Source: CAZAGD01 sp049699975 (GTDB taxonomy: Bacteria > Desulfobacterota > SM23-61). From it: DNA of 64,000 bases. The first letter of the stretch is position 1. Every line of letters starts with the position of its first letter. This document shows positions 1 through 7,643 of the stretch, in pieces. The position numbers and the translations under genes were made by a program. Location of the stretch: the NCBI GenBank assembly GCA_049699975.1, contig JBNAWB010000001.1:24886-88885 (forward strand), written 5' to 3'. The notes beneath the pieces were generated by a model. It saw only the letters and a program-made list of their open reading frames with translations, had not been told where the DNA came from and did no database searches.

Positions 1-171
1 CCTCCTTTCGGCTTTAATCTTTTCTACATGCGCGCCATAGTGCCAGAAGATTGTAGTATGGGTGAAATATATAACTCCGTCTGGCCCTGGGTTATTTGTC
101 AAGCAATAGTCTTGATTTTAGTCCTGCTCTTTCCCGAAATCGGTATGTGGCTTCCCAACCGCATGAAATAA
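1..171 (+). CDS. dctM: TRAP transporter large permease, C-terminal fragment (DctM family)
   Basis: This is the last 56 codons of a gene that begins before the window, read in frame 1 to a TAA stop. The segment starting PPFGFNLFYMR, a following hydrophobic helix (about residues 33-46 of the fragment) and the ending FPEIGMWLPNRMK resemble the C-terminus of TRAP transporter large (M) subunits. These are inner-membrane permeases that import carboxylates or related substrates with a periplasmic binding protein and a small Q subunit. The substrate cannot be told from this piece. It is not part of the motility locus: a sigma-28 promoter starts 35 bases after its stop. Confidence 0.75.
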   Translation, partial: PPFGFNLFYMRAIVPEDCSMGEIYNSVWPWVICQAIVLILVLLFPEIGMWLPNRMK

Positions 172-206
172 AAACTTTCCCACATAATTATTTATCTTAT
201 TAGTTT

Positions 207-233
207 TAAAGTTTGTCCATAAATTGACGATAC
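207..233 (+). promoter_or_regulatory. Sigma-28 (FliA) promoter for the first fliL
   Basis: TAAAGTTT at 207-214, an 11-base spacer and GACGATAC at 226-233 closely match the sigma-28 consensus (TAAAGTTT-N11-GCCGATAA). It lies 59 bases before the fliL start at 293. It overlaps the upstream in-frame ATG at 224, which argues that 224 is not the start. Confidence 0.8.
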
Positions 234-292
234 CTTTTTGGGTAATCCTTAAATTTTTTGGCGAATTCGTCAGATATACTAATGAGGGTAAT

Positions 293-847
293 ATGGATGA
301 ACCCAAGAAAAGAATAAATTCGCAAAATGATTTAGAGAATAGTTCTCTTGTTTCTGAAAATAAGGAAGCTACGCCGCTCGGTCCTCTTAAAAATAATAAA
401 AAAAAGTTCTTAAAATTGGGATTAATTTTAATATTTTTAATTGCCAGTGGAGTTGGGTTGGCTTTTTATTTTCAGCTAATAGAAATGCCTTCCCCAGCTA
501 AAAATAAAGAAGCAAAAGCCAACGAGCCGGCTAAAGAAATTTCCGTAGGACCCATGATTAAACTTAGTCCGCTTATTATAAATTTGAATGAAACAGAAGG
601 TAGACATTTCCTTAAAGTCACTTTAGTTTTAGAAGCAGAGCAAGCTAAATTTTTAGAGGAAATCCAAGCCAAAACTTCGCAAATTACCAATATGATTATA
701 ATCCATCTGAGTGATAAGAAACTTGCAGATATTCATCAGCGGGATGCTAAAGAAAATTTAAAAAAAGAACTTTTAGAAAAAATGTCTAACCTAATAGGCG
801 GAGGGAAGGTCAAGCAAATTTATTGGGAAGAATTCATATACCAATAA
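293..847 (+). CDS. fliL: Flagellar basal body-associated protein FliL (copy 1)
   Basis: FliL is a single-span inner-membrane protein that surrounds or stabilises the MotA/MotB stator. Here residues 1-40 are a polar, charged N-terminal tail, about 42-62 form the membrane helix, and the rest is the periplasmic FliL domain with the typical LSPLIINLNETEGRHFLKV strand followed by helices and a C-terminal IYWEEFIYQ. I chose the ATG at 293 because GAGGG precedes it at 284-288 and because the longer reading frame would start inside the sigma-28 promoter. It stands alone under that promoter, so it is probably a late gene made with the motor and filament. A second, shorter FliL is encoded at 13462 in a sigma-54 operon. 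Confidence 0.85.
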   Translation: MDEPKKRINSQNDLENSSLVSENKEATPLGPLKNNKKKFLKLGLILIFLIASGVGLAFYFQLIEMPSPAKNKEAKANEPAKEISVGPMIKLSPLIINLNETEGRHFLKVTLVLEAEQAKFLEEIQAKTSQITNMIIIHLSDKKLADIHQRDAKENLKKELLEKMSNLIGGGKVKQIYWEEFIYQ

Positions 848-1008
848 TAAGAGGAAAAATTTGCCTATCCTTATTTGTTGATTTTAAAAAGTCCGCTAAA
901 TAACCGCTAATGATCGTGGTCATGAATTTTTAAAAATTGATAATAATTAAAGCAATTTAAGATAAAAAATTAAAAAATAAAGGCGGTTAAAAAAAGCATT
1001 AAGTTTTT

Positions 1009-1024
1009 AGGCATATGAATTGCA
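1009..1024 (+). promoter_or_regulatory. Sigma-54 promoter upstream of the unknown gene at 1061
   Basis: AGGCATATGAATTGCA keeps the GG-N10-GC core of -24/-12 promoters, and its spacing matches the other sigma-54 sites in the window. It lies 36 bases before the start at 1061. The rest of the 848-1060 gap is AT-rich and shows nothing else I recognise. Confidence 0.65.
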
Positions 1025-1060
1025 TAGAAGATAATTGAATAAATTTTTGAGGAAGTGGCG

Positions 1061-1516
1061 ATGAAGATAAAAGGCCTTAGCGAAAATATAAATTCGCTAT
1101 TAGCAGCAAAGAATAAAAAAAATATTTTGCCGGAGAAAACTAATTTTCAAGATGTGCTCCATAAAGCTTGCACGAATATTAAAGAGAATAAACCAGAAAT
1201 CTCTTTTTTATGCCCAACATCAATTAACTTTCCTCAGCAAATAAATACAAATAGGTTCATTATGAATTCCTGGGGAATAAAAACTATAGAAGATACTTTG
1301 GACCTCTTAGAAAATTATAAAGATCATCTTCTCAATCCTAACGTTTCCACAGAAGAATTGAAAAAAGAATTAATTATTTTAAATAACAAAGCAGATGAAA
1401 TGGGTCGCATCTTCCAGAGCGAAGGAGTTGACAAAGACCTCTTGAAAATCGTAGAAGAAATTAAAATGCTTTCTAAGGCGGAAGTAGAAATAATTAATCG
1501 CGGAGATTATGATTGA
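1061..1516 (+). CDS. Conserved-looking flagellar cluster protein of unknown function
   Basis: A 151-residue soluble protein with no signal peptide or membrane segment. The first 75 residues are basic and loosely ordered. Residues about 80-150 are predicted helical with regular leucines (DTLDLLENYKDHLLNP, then DLLKIVEEIKMLSKAEVE) and the protein ends GDYD. I recall similar small proteins beside the sigma-54 activator in deltaproteobacterial flagellar clusters, but cannot name a family. The ATG at 1061 is preferred over the in-frame GTG at 1055 because GAGGAA at 1049-1054 is spaced correctly only for the ATG. It has its own sigma-54 promoter, so it is probably expressed with the early flagellar genes. 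Confidence 0.7.
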   Translation: MKIKGLSENINSLLAAKNKKNILPEKTNFQDVLHKACTNIKENKPEISFLCPTSINFPQQINTNRFIMNSWGIKTIEDTLDLLENYKDHLLNPNVSTEELKKELIILNNKADEMGRIFQSEGVDKDLLKIVEEIKMLSKAEVEIINRGDYD

Positions 1517-1594
1517 ATATATCCTCTGCCCTTTTTCTAAAACCCTCTTTTTTACCTCTTCTCTATCTTTTCTGAGAGCAAAAATTTTCAAAAA

Positions 1595-1608
1595 GTCAAA
1601 AATGTGAC
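1595..1608. promoter_or_regulatory. Candidate activator box (GTCA-N6-TGAC)
   Basis: GTCAAAAATGTGAC is an inverted repeat that resembles the Pseudomonas FleQ box (GTCAaTAAATTGAC). It is 100 bases upstream of the sigma-54 promoter at 1708, a normal distance for an enhancer. A similar box lies at 13269-13282 upstream of another sigma-54 promoter. Binding by the activator encoded at 1879 is inference. Confidence 0.4.
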
Positions 1609-1707
1609 TCTCACTGAAAATATTTTTTTGACTATTTTGGGGAATTTTACTTTTTGGACCGCACTTTAAATAGCCTAACTTTCGGTAATTAAATAATTCT
1701 TTATGAA

Positions 1708-1723
1708 TGGCACAATAATTGCT
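1708..1723 (+). promoter_or_regulatory. Sigma-54 promoter of the activator and basal-body operon
   Basis: TGGCACAATAATTGCT is essentially a perfect -24/-12 element. It lies in the 362-base gap 1517-1878 and would transcribe the activator gene at 1879 and then flgB through fliJ. The activator would then stimulate its own operon. Confidence 0.85.
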
Positions 1724-1730
1724 GTCTAAA

Positions 1731-1750
1731 TTAACCGACATTAACCGACA
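1731..1750 (+). repeat. Perfect 10-bp tandem repeat in the leader
   Basis: TTAACCGACA occurs twice head to tail just downstream of the -12 element. It would lie at the very start of the transcript. Its role is unknown. Confidence 0.6.
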
Positions 1751-1878
1751 GAAGTTTAGAAGATTTCAAAATTATCTTTAAGAAGCAATATTATCAACCA
1801 TGATTGATAAATATGAAAGTCTTCTTTTAGATCCTTAATCCTGGATTAAATCAAATTTACTATTGGGGATAATTATCT

Positions 1879-2979
1879 ATGAATGGTCTGGAAACGGTTA
1901 ATAAGGATGTAGAAGAAAGAAGTAGAGAAAAGAAGAGTTCTATCCCAAAATTATTTGCTGAAGCCTTACCAGAGGCCAATGGCCGCCAAATATTTAAAGA
2001 ATTTTTAGCCGCCTTTTCCGGTTCTCCACCCCTTATTACTCAAAACAAGAAGATGCTGGAAATTCTTGCTTTATGTCAAAAAATTGCCTCCAGCAAAGCC
2101 ACCGTTCTTCTGCAAGGCGAAAGCGGGACCGGAAAAGAACTTTTAGCTAAATATATCCATTCCTTAAGTCCGCGGAATAAAGGACCTTTTGTAGCGGTAA
2201 ATTGTGCTTCTTTACCTGAGTCTTTATTAGAAAGTGAATTATTTGGCCATGAGAAAGGTGCATTCACCGGAGCCATTGCCAAAAAAATAGGCAAGTTTGA
2301 GTTAGCTCATGGCGGAACCATCCTTTTGGATGAGATTAGTGAGATGAATACTTTTCTCCAAGCCAAGATTTTAAGGGTGCTCCAAGAAAGCGAAGTGGAC
2401 CGTATTGGTGGCCATCACCCTATTCCCATCGATATTCGAGTCATTGCCACAACTAACCGGCATTTAGAGACCAGTGTGCAAAAAGGAGAATTTCGGGAAG
2501 ATTTATATTATCGTTTGAATGTAGTTAATATAAAAATACCGCCCTTAAGAGAACGTCCCGAAGATGTTCCCCTCTTGGCCGATCATTATCTAAAATTTTA
2601 CGCCCAAAATTATGGGCGGGCCGTGGAAAATATATCTCCCGCAGCCTTAGCTTGGCTCCAAAATCAGGAGTGGAAAGGTAATATAAGAGAACTTAAAAAT
2701 AAAATAGAGTATGCGGTGCTGGTCACAAATAAGAACTTTTTAGATGTAGATGATTTTGCAGAAAAAGAAGGGACGCTGATTGAACCCAACCTCTTTCCCG
2801 CCCATGATTCTTTGTGCTTAAAAGATATGGAAAGGAGGTTAATTTTAAGAGCACTGGAGGCCACTAAAGGCAACCGCACGCAAGCTGCTAAAGTATTGGG
2901 GATCAGTATTAGAACATTAAGAAATAAGCTCAATGAATATAAAAAAGGTAATAGAGACTTAAAAATTTTTGAGGATTAA
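1879..2979 (+). CDS. Sigma-54-dependent flagellar transcriptional activator (FlbD/FleQ type, no receiver domain)
   Basis: This protein opens sigma-54 promoters using ATP. Residues 1-55 are a short polar region with no receiver (REC) domain. The AAA+ domain follows, with Walker A GESGTGKE at 80-87, the sigma-54-contacting GAFTGA loop at 127-132 and Walker B around GGTILLDEI at 145-153. A Fis-type helix-turn-helix (NRTQAAKVLGISIRTLRNKL) lies at about 332-351. At 366 residues it is shorter than NtrC-type regulators because the receiver is missing. It heads the flgB-fliJ operon and is the obvious candidate to drive the sigma-54 sites in this window. How its activity is controlled is not visible; the stand-alone kinase at 52366 and receiver at 47064 are possible partners only. 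Confidence 0.88.
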   Translation: MNGLETVNKDVEERSREKKSSIPKLFAEALPEANGRQIFKEFLAAFSGSPPLITQNKKMLEILALCQKIASSKATVLLQGESGTGKELLAKYIHSLSPRNKGPFVAVNCASLPESLLESELFGHEKGAFTGAIAKKIGKFELAHGGTILLDEISEMNTFLQAKILRVLQESEVDRIGGHHPIPIDIRVIATTNRHLETSVQKGEFREDLYYRLNVVNIKIPPLRERPEDVPLLADHYLKFYAQNYGRAVENISPAALAWLQNQEWKGNIRELKNKIEYAVLVTNKNFLDVDDFAEKEGTLIEPNLFPAHDSLCLKDMERRLILRALEATKGNRTQAAKVLGISIRTLRNKLNEYKKGNRDLKIFED

Positions 2980-2984
2980 TAAAA

Positions 2985-3401
2985 ATGAGCGAACTCTTAG
3001 GGAGAAAATTATTCGATAAAACCATTCTTTATCTCCAAAGGTCTTTGGGCTTGAGGACGTTAAACCAAAGAGTTATTAGCAATAATATTACTAACGCGCA
3101 CACCCCTGGATACACTCCTAAAGAAATTCCTTTTCAAAGATTATTAGATCAAGCTTTAGAAAAAGCTAATGGCCTTTTTATAGCTAAAACCAATGCCCAG
3201 CATTTGCCTAATTATCCTGAAGAGAGTTACCTGCTGGAGGCAATGGAAGAGAAACTTTCCTCGCTGCCTACTGATGAGGAAGTGCAGATAGAGAAAGAAA
3301 TGGCTAAATTAGCTGCCAATAATCTCATGTTTCAAGCAGAAGTGCAAGCCCTTTTAAAGAAATTAGAAGCTTTGAAACTAACTATCTCAGAAGGGAGGTA
3401 A
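2985..3401 (+). CDS. flgB: Flagellar proximal rod protein FlgB
   Basis: FlgB is a rod subunit in the periplasm, exported by the flagellar type III system and joining the MS-ring/FliE to the rod. The N-terminus has the rod/hook family signature (QRVISNNITNAHTPGYTPKE, about residues 28-47) and the C-terminal helix (about 100-135) is the partner coiled-coil segment. Length 138 residues is typical. The ATG follows GAGGA at 2971-2975 and only a few bases separate it from the activator gene, so it is in the same operon. The overall order flgB-flgC-fliE-fliF is the standard one. Confidence 0.93.
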   Translation: MSELLGRKLFDKTILYLQRSLGLRTLNQRVISNNITNAHTPGYTPKEIPFQRLLDQALEKANGLFIAKTNAQHLPNYPEESYLLEAMEEKLSSLPTDEEVQIEKEMAKLAANNLMFQAEVQALLKKLEALKLTISEGR

Positions 3402-3408
3402 GCATTAT

Positions 3409-3915
3409 ATGAATTTATTAAGAGCCATGGCCATCAGTGCCAGCGGCCTGCAGGCCCAAAGATCGGTAATCAAAGCTACGGCTACCAACTTGGCGAATAC
3501 CCAGACTATAAACCCGGAAAATGGGCTGCCCTACCCAAAAAAATCGGTCATCTTCTCTCCCCAAAATTATGGCCAGCCTTTTTTAGAAATTCTCCGAAGC
3601 AAATTGCCTTGGCCACAAAGCTTAGCTAGAACCCATATTGCCCATCTTCCCCCGTTAGAATTTTGGACTCCAGATTATGCGCCGCGACCTGAAGGTGTGA
3701 CCGCGGAGATAATTACTGATCAGGAAGGATTCAAAAAAATATATGATCCTACTCACCCCCAGGCTGATGAACACGGATATGTTCTTTTGCCCGACATCAA
3801 TTTGGTAGAAGAAATGGTCAAATTAATGATGGCCGTGCGGCAATACGAAGCGAATGTAACTTCATTTAACTCCATTAAAAATATGATCATGAAAGCTTTA
3901 GAAATTGGGAAGTAG
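3409..3915 (+). CDS. flgC: Flagellar proximal rod protein FlgC
   Basis: FlgC is a proximal rod subunit that stacks with FlgB, FlgF and FliE. The N-terminal helix and family motif (LRAMAISASGLQAQRSVIKA, then TNLANTQT) and the C-terminal end (VEEMVKLMMAVRQYEANVTS) are diagnostic of the FlgBC/FlgEFG family. It has 168 residues, slightly longer than usual because the middle carries a proline-rich segment (about residues 60-95). It starts 7 bases after flgB, with GGGAGG as ribosome site. Confidence 0.93.
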   Translation: MNLLRAMAISASGLQAQRSVIKATATNLANTQTINPENGLPYPKKSVIFSPQNYGQPFLEILRSKLPWPQSLARTHIAHLPPLEFWTPDYAPRPEGVTAEIITDQEGFKKIYDPTHPQADEHGYVLLPDINLVEEMVKLMMAVRQYEANVTSFNSIKNMIMKALEIGK

Positions 3916-3936
3916 AAAAAAATTCGAGGTGCGCAG

Positions 3937-4245
3937 ATGGATGATTTAAAAGTGCAAGGAGGTAGGCTTAAAAATTGGCCGGAATTACCAAATTTAAACA
4001 GCCCTTACCAAACCGATCAGAAATTTACTTTAGACTTTCAGGAATTTTTGCAAAAATCTCTGGCCGAAACAAATAGGGAAATGATCAAGAGCGATGAGCA
4101 TATTAAAGAAATGATCGGGGGGCAAAAAGACGTACACGAGACTATGATCGCCTTAGAGGAAGCAAACCTTTCCTTACGTTTACTGCTGCAAATAAGAAAC
4201 AAGTTGCTTGCTGCTTATGAAGAGATTATGCGCCTGCAGTTCTGA
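3937..4245 (+). CDS. fliE: Flagellar hook-basal body protein FliE
   Basis: FliE is the junction protein between the MS-ring and the rod, among the first exported substrates. The C-terminal half carries the family pattern (DVHETMIALEEANLSLRLLL, then IRNKLLAAYEEIMRLQF at the end), which matches FliE. Length 102 residues is normal. It sits directly between flgC and fliF as in most flagellar operons. Confidence 0.93.
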   Translation: MDDLKVQGGRLKNWPELPNLNSPYQTDQKFTLDFQEFLQKSLAETNREMIKSDEHIKEMIGGQKDVHETMIALEEANLSLRLLLQIRNKLLAAYEEIMRLQF

Positions 4246-4257
4246 AAGGAGTAAGCT

Positions 4258-5895
4258 ATGGCGACATCTTTAATTGATCAAATGCAAAAACTCTTGAATT
4301 CTCCAACTAAAAATAGAAATTTAGCTGTCGCTTTAATCCTCATTTTATCTTTGGTCAGTTTTGGTTCTTTAATTTATTGGAACAATACTCCTGACATGCA
4401 AATTTTGTTTACTAACCTTATGCCAGAAGATGCGGGAGAAATAGTGCATAAATTAAAGGAGAAAAAGATTCCTTTTAAGATTGCCCATAATGGTACCGCC
4501 ATCTTGGTTCCCCGAGATCAAGTCTACGATACTCGCCTGGCTTTAGCTTCGGAGGGCCTACCTAAAGGAGGAGGCATAGGATTTGAAGTTTTTGACCGCC
4601 AAAATTTAATTACCACAGATTTTATGCAAAAAATGAATTATCAAAGGGCGCTGCAGGGTGAGTTAAGTCGGACTATTAAACAAATTAAGGCGATAGAGCA
4701 AGTACGTGTCCATATTGTCACTCCTAAAGAATCGCTCTTTATCAGTGAACAGAAAAAACCCACCGCGTCAGTATTTATTAAAACACGAGCAGGGGCCTCC
4801 TTAGAACCTGCCCAAGTAGAGGGGATTATCCATTTAATAGCCAGTTCAGTAGAAGGATTGGAACCGGGCAATGTAACTGTGGTCGATACTTCGGGAAAAA
4901 TTTTATCCAAAAAAAGTCTCCCTAATTCTTTGGCTTCCTTAACAGCCAGCCAAATAGAATTTCAAAAGAATATTGAAGAAAGCTTAAAGAAAAAAGTGCA
5001 GACCATGCTGGAAAATGTTTTGGGAGCCCATAGAGTTATTGCCCAGGTTACCGCGGATATTGATTTCCAACAAGTGGATATATCGGAAGAAAAATTTGAT
5101 CCCCAGGCTATAATCCGCAGTGAACAGAAGATAATCGAGCGCAATCTAATGTCTTCAGGAGTGAAGAAAGGGGAGGAGGAGAAAGGTGTCCCACCGGATA
5201 AGGAAAAATCTTTAAACCCTCCCAAAGTTACGGGCGAGACAAGCGCCAATAAAATGCTTAATAGCCCCTGGCCATTTAATGCTAATTCTTTAGAAAGGCA
5301 AAACGAAATTCGTAATTATGAGATCTCTAAGATAAATAAGCATATAAAAAATCCCGTGGGCACCCTAAAAAGACTCTCCGTAGCTGTAATGGTTGATGGC
5401 ACTTATCAAGAAATGGTGGATAGCAAAGGTAAGAAAACCAAAAAGTATTTACCTCGGCCCCCGGAAGAAATGAAAAGTTTGGAGAATATTGTTAAGAAAG
5501 CTGTGGGATTTAACCAAGAGAGAGGGGATCAATTAGAAATTATAAATATGCCTTTTAATTTAGCCGCCAATGAAGAAGAAGAGATGAAAGCAGCTCCCCG
5601 GGAAAGTATCTGGAAGGAATATTTGCCCATCGCTTATAAACCGCTGACCAGCTTAATTTTAGCAACCCTTTTTATCTTTTTCGTAGTTAGACCTCTTTTG
5701 AAGAGAATGTCGTTTTCCATGAAAGAAACTATGGCGCCGACAGAGCTTGCTCCTGTTCCAGCTATTGCACCAGAAACCGCCCCTGAACCGAAGCAATTGG
5801 ACTTACGGACGCAAACTATAAAATTAGTAAAAGGAGATGCTGAACGGGCAGCAGGCGTAGTGAAGGCTTGGATCAACGAAAAAGGTGAGAGGTAG
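4258..5895 (+). CDS. fliF: Flagellar MS-ring protein FliF
   Basis: FliF builds the inner-membrane MS-ring on which the export gate, rod and C-ring assemble. The protein has an N-terminal membrane helix (about residues 21-42), the secretin-like YscJ/FliF ring-building region (residues about 45-220), a variable periplasmic loop rich in charged residues (about 290-360), a second membrane helix (about 462-482) and a cytoplasmic tail that binds FliG. Length 545 residues is typical. Its stop codon overlaps the upstream in-frame GTG of fliG but not the preferred fliG start at 5900. Confidence 0.95.
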   Translation: MATSLIDQMQKLLNSPTKNRNLAVALILILSLVSFGSLIYWNNTPDMQILFTNLMPEDAGEIVHKLKEKKIPFKIAHNGTAILVPRDQVYDTRLALASEGLPKGGGIGFEVFDRQNLITTDFMQKMNYQRALQGELSRTIKQIKAIEQVRVHIVTPKESLFISEQKKPTASVFIKTRAGASLEPAQVEGIIHLIASSVEGLEPGNVTVVDTSGKILSKKSLPNSLASLTASQIEFQKNIEESLKKKVQTMLENVLGAHRVIAQVTADIDFQQVDISEEKFDPQAIIRSEQKIIERNLMSSGVKKGEEEKGVPPDKEKSLNPPKVTGETSANKMLNSPWPFNANSLERQNEIRNYEISKINKHIKNPVGTLKRLSVAVMVDGTYQEMVDSKGKKTKKYLPRPPEEMKSLENIVKKAVGFNQERGDQLEIINMPFNLAANEEEEMKAAPRESIWKEYLPIAYKPLTSLILATLFIFFVVRPLLKRMSFSMKETMAPTELAPVPAIAPETAPEPKQLDLRTQTIKLVKGDAERAAGVVKAWINEKGER

Positions 5896-5899
5896 AAAC

Positions 5900-6919
5900 A
5901 TGGCCACCCAAACCATTACTGGACCGCAAAAAGCAGCCATCTTGTTGTACAGCTTGGGAGAAGAGTTAGCCACAGAAATCGTGAAGAAGTTGGACGAGTC
6001 CGAAATAGAAAAGATTGGCCAATCCATGGCCAATATTTCCAGTATTTCTCCCGAGACAATAGAGACTATTTTAGGGGAGTTCCATCAATTAGCTGGTAAA
6101 TCTTCTTTCCTGCCCCCGTTAAGCCCTGCGGGTAAAACTCTTTTTCTTAAGAATATTTTGACTAAAACTTTAAATGGCGAAAAAGCCCAAAGTCTCTTAG
6201 AAAAATTTAAAGAAGAGAAAAGATGGAATTTATTTAAAAAATTAAGCCAATTAGACTCCAGGGCTTTATTTAATTTCCTAAAAAATGAGCATCCGCAAAT
6301 TATTGCGGTGATCTTGGTTCATCTGGATCCGCGGCAAGCCGCAGCAACTTTAAGAGAATTTCCTAAGAATATGCAAGCAGAAATATTATACCGCATTTCC
6401 CAAACAGAAAACGTTTCCCAAAACATTTTGGAGGATATCGATCGTTCTTTGCAAAAAGAGATCATGCAGGTTGAGCATTTGGAAAGAGGGAAATTAGGTG
6501 GTATCCAATCGGTGGCCGAGATATTAAATCAAATGGATAGTGAGACGGAAGAAAATATCCTGCAGCAGATGGAAGAGTTTAAAAGCGGGATCGCGGAAGA
6601 AGTTAGAAAATTGATGTTTATCTTTGAAGATTTGGGAGAAATTGATGACCGCAGTATGATGGCCATTTTAAAAGAGGTCAATAATGAGACGCTAAAATTG
6701 GCTCTTAAAACAGCCTCGGATAGATTGAAAGAAAAAATTTTCAAAAATATGTCGGAAAGAGCGGCCCAAATGTTGAAAGAGGATCTGGAAATAATGGGGC
6801 CAGCTCGCTTGAAAGATGTGGAAAATGCTCAACAGGAGATTATTAAGATAGCTAAAAAGTTAGAGGCGGAAGGGAAAGTCATGTTGCTAAATAAAGGGAA
6901 GGAGGAAGTTTTTGTTTAA
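5900..6919 (+). CDS. fliG: Flagellar motor switch protein FliG
   Basis: FliG couples the MS-ring to the C-ring and receives torque from MotA. The N-terminal FliF-binding domain begins ITGPQKAAILLYSLGEELA, the middle domain contains EHPQIIAVILVHLDPRQAA (EHPQ motif binding FliM), and the C-terminal torque helix reads LKTASDRLKEKIFKNMSERA with the expected charged residues. I chose the ATG at 5900 with GAGAGG seven bases upstream; an in-frame GTG at 5885 would overlap fliF. The last codons overlap the TTG start of fliH, suggesting translational coupling. Confidence 0.95.
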   Translation: MATQTITGPQKAAILLYSLGEELATEIVKKLDESEIEKIGQSMANISSISPETIETILGEFHQLAGKSSFLPPLSPAGKTLFLKNILTKTLNGEKAQSLLEKFKEEKRWNLFKKLSQLDSRALFNFLKNEHPQIIAVILVHLDPRQAAATLREFPKNMQAEILYRISQTENVSQNILEDIDRSLQKEIMQVEHLERGKLGGIQSVAEILNQMDSETEENILQQMEEFKSGIAEEVRKLMFIFEDLGEIDDRSMMAILKEVNNETLKLALKTASDRLKEKIFKNMSERAAQMLKEDLEIMGPARLKDVENAQQEIIKIAKKLEAEGKVMLLNKGKEEVFV

Positions 6920-7631
6920 GAATTTGTCTTGGAGCAATACAAAAGATGAAGGAGAAAAGAAAGAAATTTCAGTAGATTACCGAAGGAGCCCTTTTGCGCC
7001 CAGCCCCATGGCTTGGCCCCGGATCAATCCCGGGATAAAAAATAACTTTCGCCCTGCTTATTGGGAAAAGTTGGAAAATGAGATAATCCAACAGGCTAAA
7101 GAGAAAGCCTTCTTTATAGAAAAAGAGGCTTATGAAAAAGGGTTTGTCCAAGGGGAAAAAAATGGTTGGGAGATGGCCCAAAAGAAATTAGCCGTTCTTT
7201 GGGATAATTTTCAAAAGCTCTTCCATGAATTGGAGAAGAAACTGGAAGAGCTTTATAGCCAAAATGAACGGGCATTGATCAAACTCGCTTTAGAGATAAC
7301 TAAGAAAATATTACAACAAAACCACCTCCACTTAGAAGACACTATTGTAAAGACTTTATCAGCGGCCTGGCAATATGTAAAGGAAAATAAAAAAATTATA
7401 ATCCATCTGCATCCCAAAGATTATGAATATCTAATGGCTAATTCCCCGCGATGGCCTTTTCCTTATGCCGAAAAAGAGTTGGGAAAAGTAGAATTGGTAG
7501 CCGATTCGACCATTTCCCGGGGGGGATGCTATTTGCAGACCGCTGTGGGAGATATTGATGCTACCTTAGAGACGCAATATGATCAACTTGTTTCTTTAAT
7601 TTGGCAGAAAGTGAGCAAAGAAAGGGATTAG
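6912..7631 (+). CDS. fliH: Flagellar assembly protein FliH
   Basis: FliH holds the ATPase FliI at the export gate as the peripheral stalk. The sequence is variable and charged up to about residue 55, then a long helical stretch with small-residue spacing (EKEAYEKGFVQGEKNGWEMA) typical of FliH, then the C-terminal FliI-binding domain. It starts with TTG at 6912, preceded by GGAGG, and overlaps the end of fliG by eight bases. Position between fliG and fliI supports the call. Confidence 0.88.
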   Translation: MFKNLSWSNTKDEGEKKEISVDYRRSPFAPSPMAWPRINPGIKNNFRPAYWEKLENEIIQQAKEKAFFIEKEAYEKGFVQGEKNGWEMAQKKLAVLWDNFQKLFHELEKKLEELYSQNERALIKLALEITKKILQQNHLHLEDTIVKTLSAAWQYVKENKKIIIHLHPKDYEYLMANSPRWPFPYAEKELGKVELVADSTISRGGCYLQTAVGDIDATLETQYDQLVSLIWQKVSKERD

Positions 7632-7643
7632 GATAATAAGCGC

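Noticed and set aside
1379..1741. 120-codon minus-strand frame
   Set aside because: It covers the sigma-54 promoter and the end of a plus-strand gene and has no recognisable protein features.
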